64,000 bases of DNA from Syngnathus acus. Lineage: Eukaryota > Chordata > Actinopteri > Syngnathiformes > Syngnathidae. Made by a program: the position numbers and the translations under genes. This document shows positions 19,982-32,800 of this stretch, in pieces (within the stretch, counting starts at the first letter, position 1; each line of letters opens with the position of its first letter). The stretch lies in contig NC_051102.1 in assembly GCF_901709675.1 (NCBI RefSeq), forward strand, positions 2,587,912 to 2,651,911, read 5' to 3'. The notes beneath the pieces are model-generated. The model ran no database searches, had not been told where the DNA came from, and saw nothing but the letters and a program-made list of their open reading frames with translations.

Positions 19982-19987
19982 TTTATT
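19982..19987 (-). terminator. med26: Possible poly(A) signal of med26
   Basis: AATAAA on the minus strand, 1.8 kb past the med26 stop. Two nearer copies (about 20075 and 21040) exist, so the true 3' end is uncertain. The interval 19990-21812 shows no other gene and is best read as 3' UTR and flank. Confidence 0.3.
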
Positions 19988-21812
19988 TGTCAAACAATTG
20001 AGAGATGTTAAACACTGAACAAAGATACCCCAGTCAAAACTCCTGAAAACATTCTTATCAACCAGTTGTAGCACTTTTATTGCCAGCTGTGGTGTGCACT
20101 TCTTCTGCCTTCCGCACTTGCACCCTCACAAAAATTCTGTGTACAAAAAAGAAAAAAGACAGAAAACAATGCATATACCAGCTTCATACTGATCACAGGA
20201 TTTGGAGCTTTCTTGACAAACTACCCGGCCACGACGACAGGGCCTCACGCGTGGAAGCAAATGCAGATTTACAATTTACCAAAGGCACATTGGTAGGGAA
20301 GAATGAGCAAGTGCACTATCCAATCTGACGTCTAGTGGGATGATGGTGACGGGTGAGCGGAAAGGAAACGCAAAATCAAAAATGCATGCTCACACAAAAA
20401 TGATGTGACTGACACCGGGCTCTCTTCTCTGTGTCTCCATTTTGTTTGGCTTGACAATTGAAAAATACTAACGTTGAGTGAGTTGAAGTTGGAATCTCGA
20501 AAACGGAACCATCAGTAACTGTTTGGGCATATGTTAACGTACCTCTGGAGGTTCAAAAAAATAAATAAATGGAATGGGCTCTGTATGAACTGGTGCCTTG
20601 AGATTCTATCTTCCCTGATTGAAATGACTGGAAATGGCTGTTTGAGCCACCGACACGAGACATTTTTTGCAATGTGTAATATTGTACTTTATAAAAGCAT
20701 CTTGAAATATAATGTATGGAATTTGGTTTTGTCAATCATGCTGCTCCTTCTGGTGTTAGCCTGGAAGTCATGGTATACTTGGCCTTCTGTCCGAACACCT
20801 CCCCAATAAAATTACCAAATTTTAAAAGAAATGTCTGAACAATTGCTCGTACCTTAATCAACTCGTAAATTGGGAACACTCGTCTCAAGGCACCAATGTA
20901 CCTAAATTAGGATACATTACAATAACTGCAAAATACAAAACTAACTTTTGTGTAATACAGGATTACTATTCCAATTAGACTTTCTTTTACACAGTTGGGA
21001 GTTTTGGTTGTTTGAAATCATCTTCTTGAGCACACTTTTTATTTCTGGGTGTTGGAGACAGTGCATTACGGTGAAGGTCTATGGAATGTTAAATCCAAAT
21101 GAACTTATGGAACAGGGCAGGGGGGGGGCTCTTCGTGAAACATAAAGGTGAGACTGACAACAGTGACAACACAAAAAATGTTATGGAAGAAAAATACTTA
21201 ATCAAAGTCCTGTAAAATGTACTAGCCAAAATAAATAGATGTGTACATGACAAGAACTCTATAATTTACTCTTTTATAATTCACATAAAGCTTCTGGTAA
21301 CTGCCAGTATTTCAGACTCATATACTTGAACATGGCAGATGAACACCAGTATGACAGCCTGAACAGGACAGCTAAACACCAGCCCACCCTCATATTGAGC
21401 CATGTATCACAGGATTCAAAAAGGTAAAAAAAAAAAAAAGTAGTATCAACCCTGTGAGCCTAAAATATTGGTGACCTTTTCTGCTCGCAGAACTCATTCT
21501 GCCCTCTTCTGACTGCTAGTAGCTGCGCTCTGCAACGTGGGGCCTCCATCCTTCCTGTGACTTTCAGCTTGAAAAATGAACACAAAATCAGCCCTTGGTA
21601 TCACAAACTCAAATATTCTTTTTAATTTCTCATCTTTTCTTTTAATACCAAAATCTCAATCACAGATAGAGGAGGAGGCACGGGAGGGATGAGGGAGTTT
21701 AGCAGGCCTGGATTTTGCAACAAACAAAATCCTATATGATCTTATCTGTGTGGGGAGACAGAAAAGAAAAAAACAACAAAAAACAGGAGTGGGTGGGGGG
21801 GGGAACGAGCCC

Positions 21813-24800
21813 TCAGTCGAGGCAAACGTACGGCAGGATATTCAGCTTGCTTTCATCCCCGTGAGGGTCCAACGATATGCACTCTGTCCAGTCATACCAG
21901 GTGTCCTTGGTGTCCAAACAACCATTGACGCCGGGCCAGTGCTGGTTGTGTATCCTGTCCAGGTCGTCGTCGTTGACGTCCCGACTCACGCCCGGTAAAT
22001 CCAATGCCGGGCTATCAACCTGCAAAACGTGCATTTGCCTCGACTCTTTCACTTCCTGTTCTTCCCTTTTCAGATACTGGGACATGAAAAAGTGTGCGCT
22101 CGGGGCCCGCACCCCGGACGAGGTGAGCACGTTGCTCTGAAGGTTCAAGTAGGACTGGATGATTTCGTTTCTGGACAGCTCCTTCCAGTTTGTCTGGTGA
22201 AAAGGATTGGGATTGGCAACGGGGTTGGGCCCCGGCACCGTGGCCTGCGGGACACCAATTTCAGTTCTCTGCTTGGGCTCGACGGGCTCGGGAGTGGGGG
22301 CTTCCTCGGACTGAGAAGGCTCTTTATGGATGAGGGGCTTAATCTGACGAGTGACGGGGTCAAACGTTAGCCTGCGTTCTTTTAACCGTACTGGCTTAGT
22401 GGTGTCCTCTATTTTCTGGCCATCTAAGTTAACAGAATAGTCTCTAGAGCGGTACTTCCTCCTCTTACACTCCGAGGCCGAAGTCAGCGAGCCGTCCGTG
22501 TCGTCCCAGACGGCCGGGGCTGCTTCGGGCGCGGGCCGATGGAGTTCTGAATTGTTTTGCGGGCGAGGGGGCGTGGGTGAAACCGAAGGGGATTCCAGTG
22601 TCATGGATAAGTCTTGTGGGGGCCAATGGGAGGGGGCCTCTGGTGGGGTTGTCCACGGAGTTGAAGACCTATGAGAAGAGTGAGCGCTTTGAGCCAAGGG
22701 GGATGCAGGTCGGGGTAAAGGCATGGGTGAATCCCTGGGCGAAGGGCTGGAAACAGATGTTAGCATTTGTGCATATACTGCAGAGCGCTTGGTCGTGGCG
22801 TCTTGTTTTGTGCTCCTTGGACTGGTGGAAAGGCCACGGGGACTTCTGGCTTGATAATGCCCACCGCCACCGCCATCATCCATTCTTGCCTGCTGCTGCA
22901 TTACAGCAACCTTGATTAAAGACGAAGTGCTCGGGAGTTTGGCCACACCGGGGGAGCTGGGCCGAGGCTTGACGGCATTGACAGGAATTCTGTTGATTTT
23001 GTCGTTGTCAAGGTGCTCTATCCGAGATCGGTCAGGGGACGGGACGACCTCCTGGTCGAGCAGGGTGTCCGGACTGGCCGCGATCCCATTGGTGGGCGGC
23101 GGCGGCGAAACAGAGTTATCGTAAGGAGATAACTTGGACATTTTTTCCGGTAAGTGTACTCCACTGTCTCTGTGTTCTGCCCGGCGCTTGCGGCTGCTTG
23201 ATTTTTCAGCCTTTGGCGAATACGTGTTGTGAACGTCATTTCGGACTTTGACTTCGGGGACTCCCTTCGCCGGCAAAGAGATGTCAGGTGGCGAGGCTTC
23301 CGTCCTGCAGGGATGTGAGCTGCCATTGGTGGAACCGGGAGCGCTCGCGGCGACCGCTGGTCCAGGTTCAATTAGCTTTTGCCAGTTCCGCAAGAGCTTC
23401 TTGGCCCGCTTGGCGAGGTCTTCATCCTTGGTCTTCTTCCGTACATCGTTGATCAGCTTTCCGAGTCGGGTTTCCTAATGCAAACGTGTGTTAGGGAGAG
23501 CTTAAACGCAAGAATGCCACTTTTCCACTGCACGGCCTCATCTCTCCTCATTTCAGTTTAGAGCAATATAGTATTGCATCAGCTGGAAAAAGGCATGCTA
23601 ACAAACACCAATGTAAGATGAAAAAGAGTTAATTGGCAACTTTTTTCTTAATCCAATGCATTTTTATGCTCTTCTAAAACACCAAAGGTGCCATAAGATG
23701 GAGCCCTCATGTTTATAGACATTAGGCGAGTTTTTCCAAAAGGGAGGCCGGAGGAGGGTCTGGCGGAAGAAGCTTGTTAATTGTAATGACAAACGAATCC
23801 CTGAAGACGGTGGCAATGCAGTGCATTTGGATTGGGTCTTAGCACACTTTTTGAGTTTAGAAATGTTTTATTTCTTTTAAATTAGCTTTCGTTTTTGTGT
23901 GGTGCTTTTGTAGCTTTAAAGTAATCTAAGAGCTTTAACAGTCTCAAAGACAGTCTGACAAAGACAAAAAATATTTGGTAGTTTACACAGACAAAGAAAA
24001 TACATCCGGCAGGTCTTGAAAAATTAGATAAAGGGCTCTAAAACTGGCTGGCAATATTGGGGCTTCTGGATAATTGGCAGAGAATATAGGAATACATAAA
24101 ACTTTGGGGAGGATGTCAATTACTCACTGTATTTCAAGAATGGAAGCTGAATTTTGAGGACGGTATCCTCAAATTTGGAGGCGCAATGCACAACTACGAG
24201 CCACCGGTGTGGAACTTGTTACCTAGAACTCTAGGCATTAAAAACCTGAAGTATGTGGTTTTACATATAGAAAAACTGTTCATAGCGAGTACAGACATGC
24301 CAAGGGGATTGGGTACTGTGCAGTGGAAAACGGGCAAAATTCGACATCCAAATAGAGTCAAATTCTCTCACCTCAAGTGCTTCTTTGGTGATAGGATACT
24401 TCTCAAGACAGGTAATCACCTCGAGTACAACCACCATATTGCATATCTGCAACAGAAAAATCATTTGCCTTGTGTGAGACGTGTAATGATCACGAGTGGG
24501 GCCAGGGTTTATGGTGAATCGAATGCCATTTATTTTCAGGATAGACAGATATCTGTGAAATCCTGAGAGAAATTTCCCCTATCCAGTTGATGGGATACAA
24601 AATAAAGATTCCCCAGATCTAAGCTTTGCATTACACAACTAATACTAAAGATAGACAGACAGATACATTGTCGCGGTGCAAACTAGCATGAGTGTAACGG
24701 GGCAAGTTAGCAACGAGCTACGGACATTAGCTTCAAAGCAAAGAGAATCGTTGAAAAGTACTCAGCAATGTGTCAACTCGGGGAAAAACTTGACTGAGGC

Positions 24801-25590
24801 AAACATAAAGGCGAACTTGCGTCACTGGGGCGTTTAAAACAACAGTCAATACGTCGTTTATTTAAAAGAAACAAGACAAGTCAGTTTTAGTAAGCCAAAG
24901 TCAGTGTGCGTGAACATTTACCTGCGTTAACGTTAGCCGAGGATGCTAATGCTACCGAGCTGAGTCGGAAGGCTCGCTCGCTCGTTTCCAGCTAGCTTCC
25001 CCAAGCTACGAGTTGGCTAGCCGCATCCGACACTTGTTTAACGGGGACATGTGAGCGTTTTGCGGTCGGCAGCCAACCTCTTGCCCATTTGATGTACGTG
25101 GACGACGTTTCCAAGGCGTTTAGGTTAACTGAGCGCGCGTTTATTCGTGTTATTCCGGTGTAAAGTTAAAAATGCTACTTCCCTGCTTTGGTGTTAGGTG
25201 CTAGCACGCTAACTGAGAGGGCTAACGGACTACGAGGGTTCAAGCAGGCAAGGGGGGAAAGAGAAACAGCCTCTGTTGCTAAATTAGCTTCCAAGCTGTC
25301 AACTCTGTTACCCCCAGGGAGCCTCTCCTCCCTTTTTTGACACATTCGCCATTGTCAGTGACAACCGACGACCGCGGGCCACAGATTTTCAAAGAAATGG
25401 CCACTAAATGCATACACGAGACTCGGGCGCCTTAAGTTGGGAGTTTGCCGGACTTGCATGTAAACAGGCTGTCGTTAGCAGCCCCCAGCCCCGTGATAGC
25501 CACTTTAGCTTTACTCACATTGCTCTGACTGTCGATGGCCTGCAGCAGCCGGTCCCTCATCTGCTGCGGGGTTGCCGAGACCGTTGTCAT
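21813..25590 (-). CDS. med26: Mediator complex subunit 26 (CRSP70)
   Basis: Metazoan Mediator subunit that links Mediator to TFIID and then to the ELL/EAF super-elongation complex through its N-terminal domain. Minus-strand exons: 25590-25519, 24446-24372, 23474-21813. They encode 602 residues (human MED26 has 600). The N-terminal TFIIS-N/LW domain covers about residues 10-85 (QQMRDRLLQAIDSQSN, LEKYPITKEALE, ETRLGKLINDVRKKTKDEDL, KLLRNWQKLIEPG). A long low-complexity Ser/Pro linker follows. The conserved Mediator-binding C-terminus includes YSVNLDGQ, PVRLKERRLTFDPVTRQIKP, NWKELSRNEIIQSYLNLQSN and LDRIHNQHWPGVNGC, ending ISLDPHGDESKLNILPYVCLD split over the last codons. The single large 3' exon matches the human gene. 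The start is fixed by conservation and the following donor AAT|GTGAGT. Confidence 0.97.
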
Positions 25591-25599
25591 TGCCCGGAG

Positions 25600-25960
25600 G
25601 ATGGAGGGAGGAATCCTCCAAAATGGAAACCGACAGACAATCGTGACTCAAACGCCGCCGCGGTGACTCGACTGGCGTCCGCACAGCATTTTTCTCCGTC
25701 GCCTGGAAGGTAGACAAGTCAGCCTTTTCCCCTTGCTCACATGGAGCCCCCCTCCCGAGTGGGATAATGTATGTGCTGTGTTGTGTGGAGCATAGAAGAA
25801 ATGCTGCCTGCCTTGCTCGGCGCTGGGGCGACTGGCGAGACTCACTAGCAGCTGCTGGAGCTCTCAACGGCCTCGCGGTGCATGCTGGGCGCTCGCTAGC
25901 TCTGACGTCCGCGCCGCCGACGCCGAGTAAACATCCACTGCGCGTGCACTCTCACTACCC
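25600..25960. promoter_or_regulatory. med26: GC-rich promoter/5' UTR region of med26
   Basis: Sequence upstream of the med26 start codon is clearly GC- and CpG-richer than its surroundings (for example gacgtccgcgccgccgacgccgag near 25900). It is the most CpG-dense stretch by eye outside coding exons, as expected for a housekeeping promoter. No TATA box was picked out. Confidence 0.5.
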
Positions 25961-27919
25961 GGCCTGCCTCCTTTGTACGCCACGGTACCTGTTGCTTTTC
26001 GCCCCCACCCCCATGTGGCTTAAGCACACACTCTCTATATTTAAGTAGTTATTCGTGTAGAAATGAAGTCAGAGGTGGCAAAAGTATTCAATCTCTACTT
26101 AAGTAAAAGAGCACAGATATTTGTGGAAATAAAAAAACTGGTAGAATGAAAAGTACTCATTTGGTTCCATAAGAGGTTGCAAAAATGTATTCACACTAAG
26201 TACTTAAGAATAAGATGCCTGTATAAAAAAACAAAAAACAAAGCGACTCCACTGAAAGGAGAACTACTGATTCACCATGGCAATCATGGCTTGGCCATGG
26301 CCTCTGTACTTAGTAGAAGTACAGATAAAAAATGAGAGGCAAAGGAGAAGAAGGGATTTGATCTCTTATGAGGTGGTTAAAGTATTCACATTCTGTCCTT
26401 GTCTTGAGTAGTAATAGATAATTGTGCAAAACAAACAAACAAACACACTCGTAAATGTAGAAGTAGAGGTTCAGGTCCTTCAGAGGTGGCGAAAGACGTA
26501 TTTTCATAAAAACTGCCTTGAATGTATTGTATGTAGTATTGCTCATGTACACTGTTTTCTGTGACTATCACAAGAAGAGAATCACACTCATGCACGTCAA
26601 TGAGCGGGATGACTTTGGTCAGACAAGGAATGAGGACGAGTGCAATGAGGTTACATACAGCTCTTGCTAGAAGTTTTAAAATCACAAACATTCCGCTCAT
26701 AAAATTCAAAATATTGAAGCTGATTGTTCCATTTGCAGCAGGCGTTTGAAGTTGACATAAGTAGAGAAGTTTACATGAACTTTGAAGAATGAATGCAGTT
26801 TGTATGACATTGAGCGATGAAAAGCTTGTTTACAAGAAGTGTGCCGGTCATGTGGTTATCATACAGTGGGAAGTGGTTTGACTTTTTTAAGCCAAATAAG
26901 ACTGTCCACCCTTTTAACAAAACACGACCAACTTTATTACTGTGTACGTATAGATGGGCTTCAGAGCTTTTCAAATTTCTTACGACTGAAGCGACAAAGT
27001 TCGGAATGTAGTTAGAAATACGCTTTTTTTACGTCAGTCTCCTAGCCTGTTACATTAGAAAATGGAGTAGCACAAACGGTTCCCATTGCAATAAACTGCT
27101 GGTTTCGCTATAGCGGACGTCCCTCGCACATTTTGCTCAAAGGCTCATAGGACGTAAAAATAAGGTGGTTTAACTACCTCTCCTAAACTTGGCACAACAA
27201 AAACGAAACTATATAGAAGTTCATTGGCCAATTAAACAGGACTGACTTGAAAACCTTTTCTTTACAAGCTTTTGAGCATGTTAAACAAAAATTGAAGCCT
27301 AGTTAAATTACTGTAATCAAAAGGATTAACTGGACATAAGTTTACAGCCTTCTTTGTTACAGCCTCCACATTTTTATCCAGTCTATAAAATTTATATATG
27401 ACAAACACACGGTGGATGAATGTGGAGCATTGTAAAACACTTTGAGCACCTTATATAAAGAGCTATGTAAGTGCCAATGTAGTAAATTGGCCTCAAATTG
27501 CCAATATTGTAGTATCCTTTTGTTGACTATTCATTATTCATTGTAATGAATAGGAATGGTTTTATATTATTTTCCAGCAGAGGGCGACAAAGACAATGTG
27601 GATTGTCAGACAATCTACATTGCAGCAGTTTAAATAAATTAACGTTCTACAGTTCGCAAAAACACACATAACATTCCATTCTACATTTTCGTCTGTGCAT
27701 AAAAACAGAATTATGGTCGCATCTCTTAATCAGGACAGTTTTTTATGGCGTCAGAATCGTTGCACATGACTTTCAAGTGATTGATGATTGATGACCACTT
27801 AACGCAAGACTGTATCTGCTTGGAGAAATAAATGTGCATTTACGCATCTCTTTCATGCCTTATGTCGTACAGTACGTACAGTTATGTGTTGATCCTTTGT
27901 GTATGTGTGTGTTGGGCAT

Positions 27920-28077
27920 GTTTTCACCGAGTGTAGCAAATTTTAATATGTTCACCCCTCCGCAAGCAAAATTAATTTGCTCCCAGTAGAGGCTGTTTTT
28001 TCCCCGTGTCTTCTTCTGGTTGTTTTCACTAAGTGTAGCAAATTTGAACAGGTTCCTCCCTACCCAAGCAAAATTAC
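27920..28077. repeat. Imperfect direct repeat, two about 56-bp copies 102 bp apart
   Basis: Both copies (27920-27975 and 28022-28077) begin gttttcac and contain agtgtagcaaattt, then a C-rich segment and aagcaaaatta. They differ at scattered positions. This is a local duplication of unknown origin. Confidence 0.7.
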
Positions 28078-28314
28078 AAGGGGGTACTAATTTGTTAGAA
28101 TAAGTACCTCGCCTCCCATTTTAAAACGGTGAGCCCTAGCCATCAGTTTACGTTTTCTGTGTCTTCCTGGGACTACTCATTGTGATATACTTTTTGTAAT
28201 ATAGTATCATGAATATACAGGGCAAGTGCCAGTTCTAGCAGGGCCACCACAACATTGCACATGATGGCCCAATAGTGCCACCGCCCAAAAAGTCTTAACA
28301 TTTCCACGTTATTC

Positions 28315-28341
28315 TATTATTATTATTATTATTATTATTAT
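28315..28341. repeat. (ATT)n microsatellite
   Basis: About nine ATT/TTA units in tandem. Confidence 0.9.
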
Positions 28342-28933
28342 ACTATTTTACAAAGGGTACGAAAACAAATTGCACGCACCATATAGGGCATTCCATTCAT
28401 TGCAGCCGCTCTGTGCCATAGAAGGTGGATGCCTGAAATTTTAAGACGTCATCTCACATTCAATTCACCTCGTAGTATTGCCAATATGTATTGGGGTTAC
28501 GGTGTTTAAAATAGCTCACGGACGGAGTGACAACAATAAGACATTTTAAAAAAAAAATCGTCATTCAAGACAAAATTTACCATCAAATCGCGTTGACAAG
28601 TGATATTTAGGTAGAAAACTCCCAAAAGTGCCAAAAGTGGCATCGCGGACTGGCGACGGAGATTATTTTTTTAAATGGGCCGCCTCCTCGTATCGACAAC
28701 TTCCTGTTCAAAACGTGCCTGCAGCGCTACATCTGGACGCAGTGGCCAAAACAATATCGCATCGGTAGTTATTTTAGCGAATAGTTATGGGTATCGGTTT
28801 AGGGCCGTTTTAGCTGAACTATTCACGTCCACCGTCCGCGCAGGAGGTCATCCGGCACAGCCCACATCGTTTTTCGGTCGAGAACTCGTGTAAAGTCTTT
28901 AAGTAGTGTAATTTGAGCCAAGTGTGCATAACC

Positions 28934-28939
28934 GTCTCT

Positions 28940-28990
<51 letters not shown>

Positions 28991-29007
28991 GAGCCCACCC
29001 AGGGACG
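28934..29007 (+). tRNA. tRNA-Asn (GTT anticodon)
   Basis: 74-nt cloverleaf. The acceptor stem GTCTCTG pairs with CAGGGAC (one G-T pair), with discriminator G at 29007. The D arm is GGCGCAATCGGTTAGCGC, the anticodon stem TTCGG/CCGAA, and the loop CTGTTAA with anticodon GTT at 28968-28970. The T arm GGTGG-TTCGAGC-CCACC matches the B box. There is no intron and no encoded CCA. A T run at 29011-29015 serves as the Pol III terminator. Both internal promoter boxes are intact, so the gene looks functional. It stands alone between the head-to-head genes med26 and homer3. Confidence 0.97.
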
Positions 29008-29109
29008 TAGTTTTTATGTGTTTTTCTTATTTTTTTTCTGAAGCGTGCCTCCCTGTCTCGTCACTGTTTTATTGGTGGAAAAAATACCATGTGTATTTTT
29101 GTTTTAAAA

Positions 29110-29410
29110 AAAGACCATGTATAGTAAGCAGTGTTGGGAAAGTTCATTTTCTCCACGAATTAGTTCAAAGCTAAGTTCACATGCTTTCAAATGAATTTGT
29201 TCAGAATGAAAAACATTGCTATTGGTCTTTTACTTAGTCTTTCCAGACAACAAATAAGAATATTAAACGGCATTCCAATTTTGGTATTTCTATATCAAAA
29301 TTAAATTTAAACGAGGCGTTTTTCTATTTTTAATAACGGCCTCAAAATGTAGTATCCAATGACCAAATGAGATGCAAATCCCGAGTGGGTCCATTTTGAT
29401 TTTTGTACTC
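29110..29410. repeat. Probable dispersed repeat fragment upstream of homer3
   Basis: The segment starting 'cagtgttgggaaagttcatttt' and including 'gttcaaagctaagttcac' resembles a frequent fish interspersed element. Its ends and class cannot be set without a repeat library. Confidence 0.35.
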
Positions 29411-29803
29411 TGAGTCTTTTAAGAGCAAATGGGGTCTACCGACAATATGAATTCCGCTTTCTATCGTCGTCATGAAGCTGCAGTTCTTGCTGCTTGCAGT
29501 AGGTGTCGCTCATCAGCGCGTGAAGCCCGACGAGTGAAGAGAGAGCAGTGAGAGGCTGTCAAGTTGAGCAGATCACCCAGCCAGCACTGAGGCTCAGGAC
29601 GGAGCTTGTGGGGAAGCGAAAGAGATGAAGCTTCTTTTGTAAAAAAAAAAAAAAAAGCTCACCACTTGACATTGCAGAGGTGTCATATCACAGTGCCACA
29701 GCAGCGACCTCCTGAATTCTCGAAGGACAGCAGGAAGAAAGCACCTTTAGTCCTGGATAGAAAGTGGAGACTGAGAGACAGACTCATCAGTTACAATAAC
29801 GAC

Positions 29804-32800
29804 ATGGGGTGAGTTTTGCATTCATTGATTGTGAATAAATAAAAATAAATAAATAAATTCAATTAGGCGACAACATTTATTTTGCTGCCTAATCTCTCCC
29901 TAGAAAAGAAACGTCCAACACTTTATAAGATGTTTTCTCATCATAGAGAAAGGTAAGATCTTGCTTTCCAGTAAACAGTTGTCAATTGATAATCATGAAA
30001 ATACATGGACATGAATGCTAGAGGGACCAACACAATAGAAGATAGAAGTAATTTTTGCATATGTTAATCAGTCAGTGCTCCTAAAGCTGCAGCTTAAGAA
30101 AGCTGAGCTGTGAGGGTGACAGGAGAGAGCAGATTGCGATTCCAGTGCTGTCGCTTAAATGACCTCACTAATTCCTGAGGTGCAGCCTGGACCCCTCAAC
30201 TTTCACTATGTGGCTTAGTTCTGCTTTGAGACCACTTGTTAAATCCCCGCATCTATTAAAGCTGGGTTAGGCAAGTCCGGTCCTATAGGGATCCCCTGTC
30301 CTGTCCGTTTTCTGCGGCTCTAGAATTGGACTTGCCCACCTCCGTAATAATGGGTCAAGAATTGTACGGCCAGTTAGCTCCAACAGTGTTAATCATCAAA
30401 CTCCTTTATTGAGTTTGCAGACAATCTTAGCAATCAATGACATACAGTAAGCGATGAAAACAATCATTCAGGTAACACAGGAGAAAGGGTAAAGTATGGC
30501 TTGTGGGCACCTTTCCTTATTCCAACCAACCCACCACTTAAAATATGAGGACGGATTAGTGTGGGATGAGAAGGAGAATTATAACATGTCTCATCTGACT
30601 GGAGAGCTGTTAAAAGCCCAACAGTCACATGAGTGCACTTTATGTGAGGGAGCGCCTGCAAGGAAGAAATATTGTGAGCTCCCCACAAAAAGAACTACAC
30701 AATTGAGTTTGTGTGTCACTAATGGGGTCAGATATAAATGTACTATTATGACTGGCCAGAAAAAAAAAAAAACACTTCTACCGGGATTGGCACAACTGTA
30801 ATAATGCAGTTGCACAAGTGCACACACCCTCTTATAATTGATGTGGCAGTGTTCAGAATAAACAAATCACGATAAAACTCGTTAAAAAGGAGTCAGCACA
30901 CATCTGCCACCATTTAAAATGTCTGATTCATCAGATCAAACACAATAAGGCCCACTTTTTTTTTTGGAGTTCGAGTCTTCACTTTTTGTTGTATTCCTCC
31001 AGAGAGCAGCCGATCTTCAGCACGCGGGCTCACGTCTTCCAGATCGACCCGGCCACTAAGAGGAACTGGATCCCGGCAAGCAAGCATGCGGTCAGCGTGT
31101 CTTTCTTCTTTGACTCTAATCGCAATGTCTACCGCATCATCAGCGTGGGTGGCACCAAGGTGAAATAATGTTGCAAGAAAACAAATGCCTATCCTTTACA
31201 ATTAGCTGGATTTCTGCAGCAAATCTAACCTGTTTTCAAATGGAACAATTCCAGTTTGATTGGACATCTTTGAAATAAAAATAAATGTTCAGATTCATCC
31301 CTAATTGTTAAAAGTCCTTAGCCAAATCGTCATATTTGAAGATTTTCAATAGTAAGAAATGGTCAATAAAGCAACAATACTGCAGAGCATTTCTGTGGCT
31401 GCTCTCTGGATTTAGATTACGGACGACACATCAAGTACTGAGGGGGTGGGGGGGCTTTATCTGATCTGCTTGCACCTCGAGTCTGACCCACATTCCTGCC
31501 TGCCAGAAAGCCGTCCGTCCGGTCCGTGCGTAGTGGCAGTTGTGCGGTCAACGGACCAATCTTTCCCAGGCACATGTTTTTGCCTTGAAGTGTAATCTTC
31601 ACTGTCGCCTGCATCTAGCATATCAACCGTGTCATTGCATCCAACACGTTATGTCATCCATGGCAAAGGAGAAGACAGACGACAGTCAGACGTCAGCCCA
31701 TGTAATCTTTTTTTTTTTTTTTGGCAGGAAAATAAGGACACAAAGGCAAACAGCTTCCTTTAAAGCCCCCGACCTGGTGCACAGTTCCAGGATTTTCATT
31801 CAGTGCCATTATTATAACACACGGAGATGACGTCACAAGCTTTATAAATAGTTTTGAGCTCATGTCTTTTCATGAATTGGTTTTATGCATTGAGACTGGT
31901 GAAGGTTTGTAAGCATATAAATTATTTCTTTTTTTGCTGGGGGAGCTGGAACAGATTAATAGCAATCCATTGATTTGTTCAACAAGTAAATTTAGTTACA
32001 AGCTTGCTCATGCAATAAATTAAACTCTCTAGTCAAGGTATAAATCAATAGATCTTGGTGTGACACGATAAAAATTAAGGGAGAAACAAAAAAACGACCT
32101 GAATCTCTTTGAAGGAAACTTTATCCATCCAAATCAAATCAAATTGTTCCACTTTAAAACAAACCGTCCTTGAATTTTATCACACATCGAGACTCGCATC
32201 AAATCGGTTTATTTCAGAGAAAAAAAATTGTATTTCATTTGAATCCTCCTGTAATCTGTTTGTTGGTAGGCAATTATCAACTGCATTGTTACACCCAGCA
32301 TGACATTTACAAAGACATCACAGAAGTTTGGTCAGTGGGCTGACAGCAGGGCCAACACGGTCTACGGTTTGGGCTTTGCGACAGAGCAACAGCTGCAGCA
32401 GGTAAAGGACACACGAGTCCTTTTGAAATAACAGTGGTGACTAATTTCCTCATGTTGATTTCATTACCATTCCAATATTTTGCTTCTGTTTGACAAGTTC
32501 TCAGAGAAGTTTAAAGAAGTGAAAGATGCAGCTCGTTTGGCTCGTGAAAAGTCCCAAGATAAAGAACTGGCAAATACAGCCCTCAGCATCGCTGCACCGC
32601 AGGTGAGTGCAAAGCCGTTAAAGATGAAATATACCGTCGTTCATAAATCAATTCTATATGCAAAGTGCCATTTTGAAGGTCGCTATTTTGAATAGAAACA
32701 ATTTTGTTTGCTGAGACTGTACAATATTGATTATTTGATCCTTTCTGTACCGCGATTTAGTAGGGCTGTGGCTGTTGTGAAAGCACAATAAAAATAAATC

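Larger units (their letters stand above)
26050..28930. other. Gap between med26 promoter and tRNA-Asn
   Basis: No gene is recognisable. The region 26070-26580 contains several 'agaggtggcaaaagtatt' and 'cttaagtaaaag' segments typical of a common dispersed fish repeat. It also has a 102-bp-spaced direct repeat (27920/28022) and an (ATT)n microsatellite (28315-28341). Confidence 0.5.

Noticed and set aside
22029-22370. Antisense frames opposite the large med26 exon
   Set aside because: Open because of the base composition of the med26 linker; no start context or homology seen.
28315-28341. CRISPR-like array or regulated repeat
   Set aside because: Simple ATT microsatellite in a eukaryotic genome; no spacer structure anywhere in the window.
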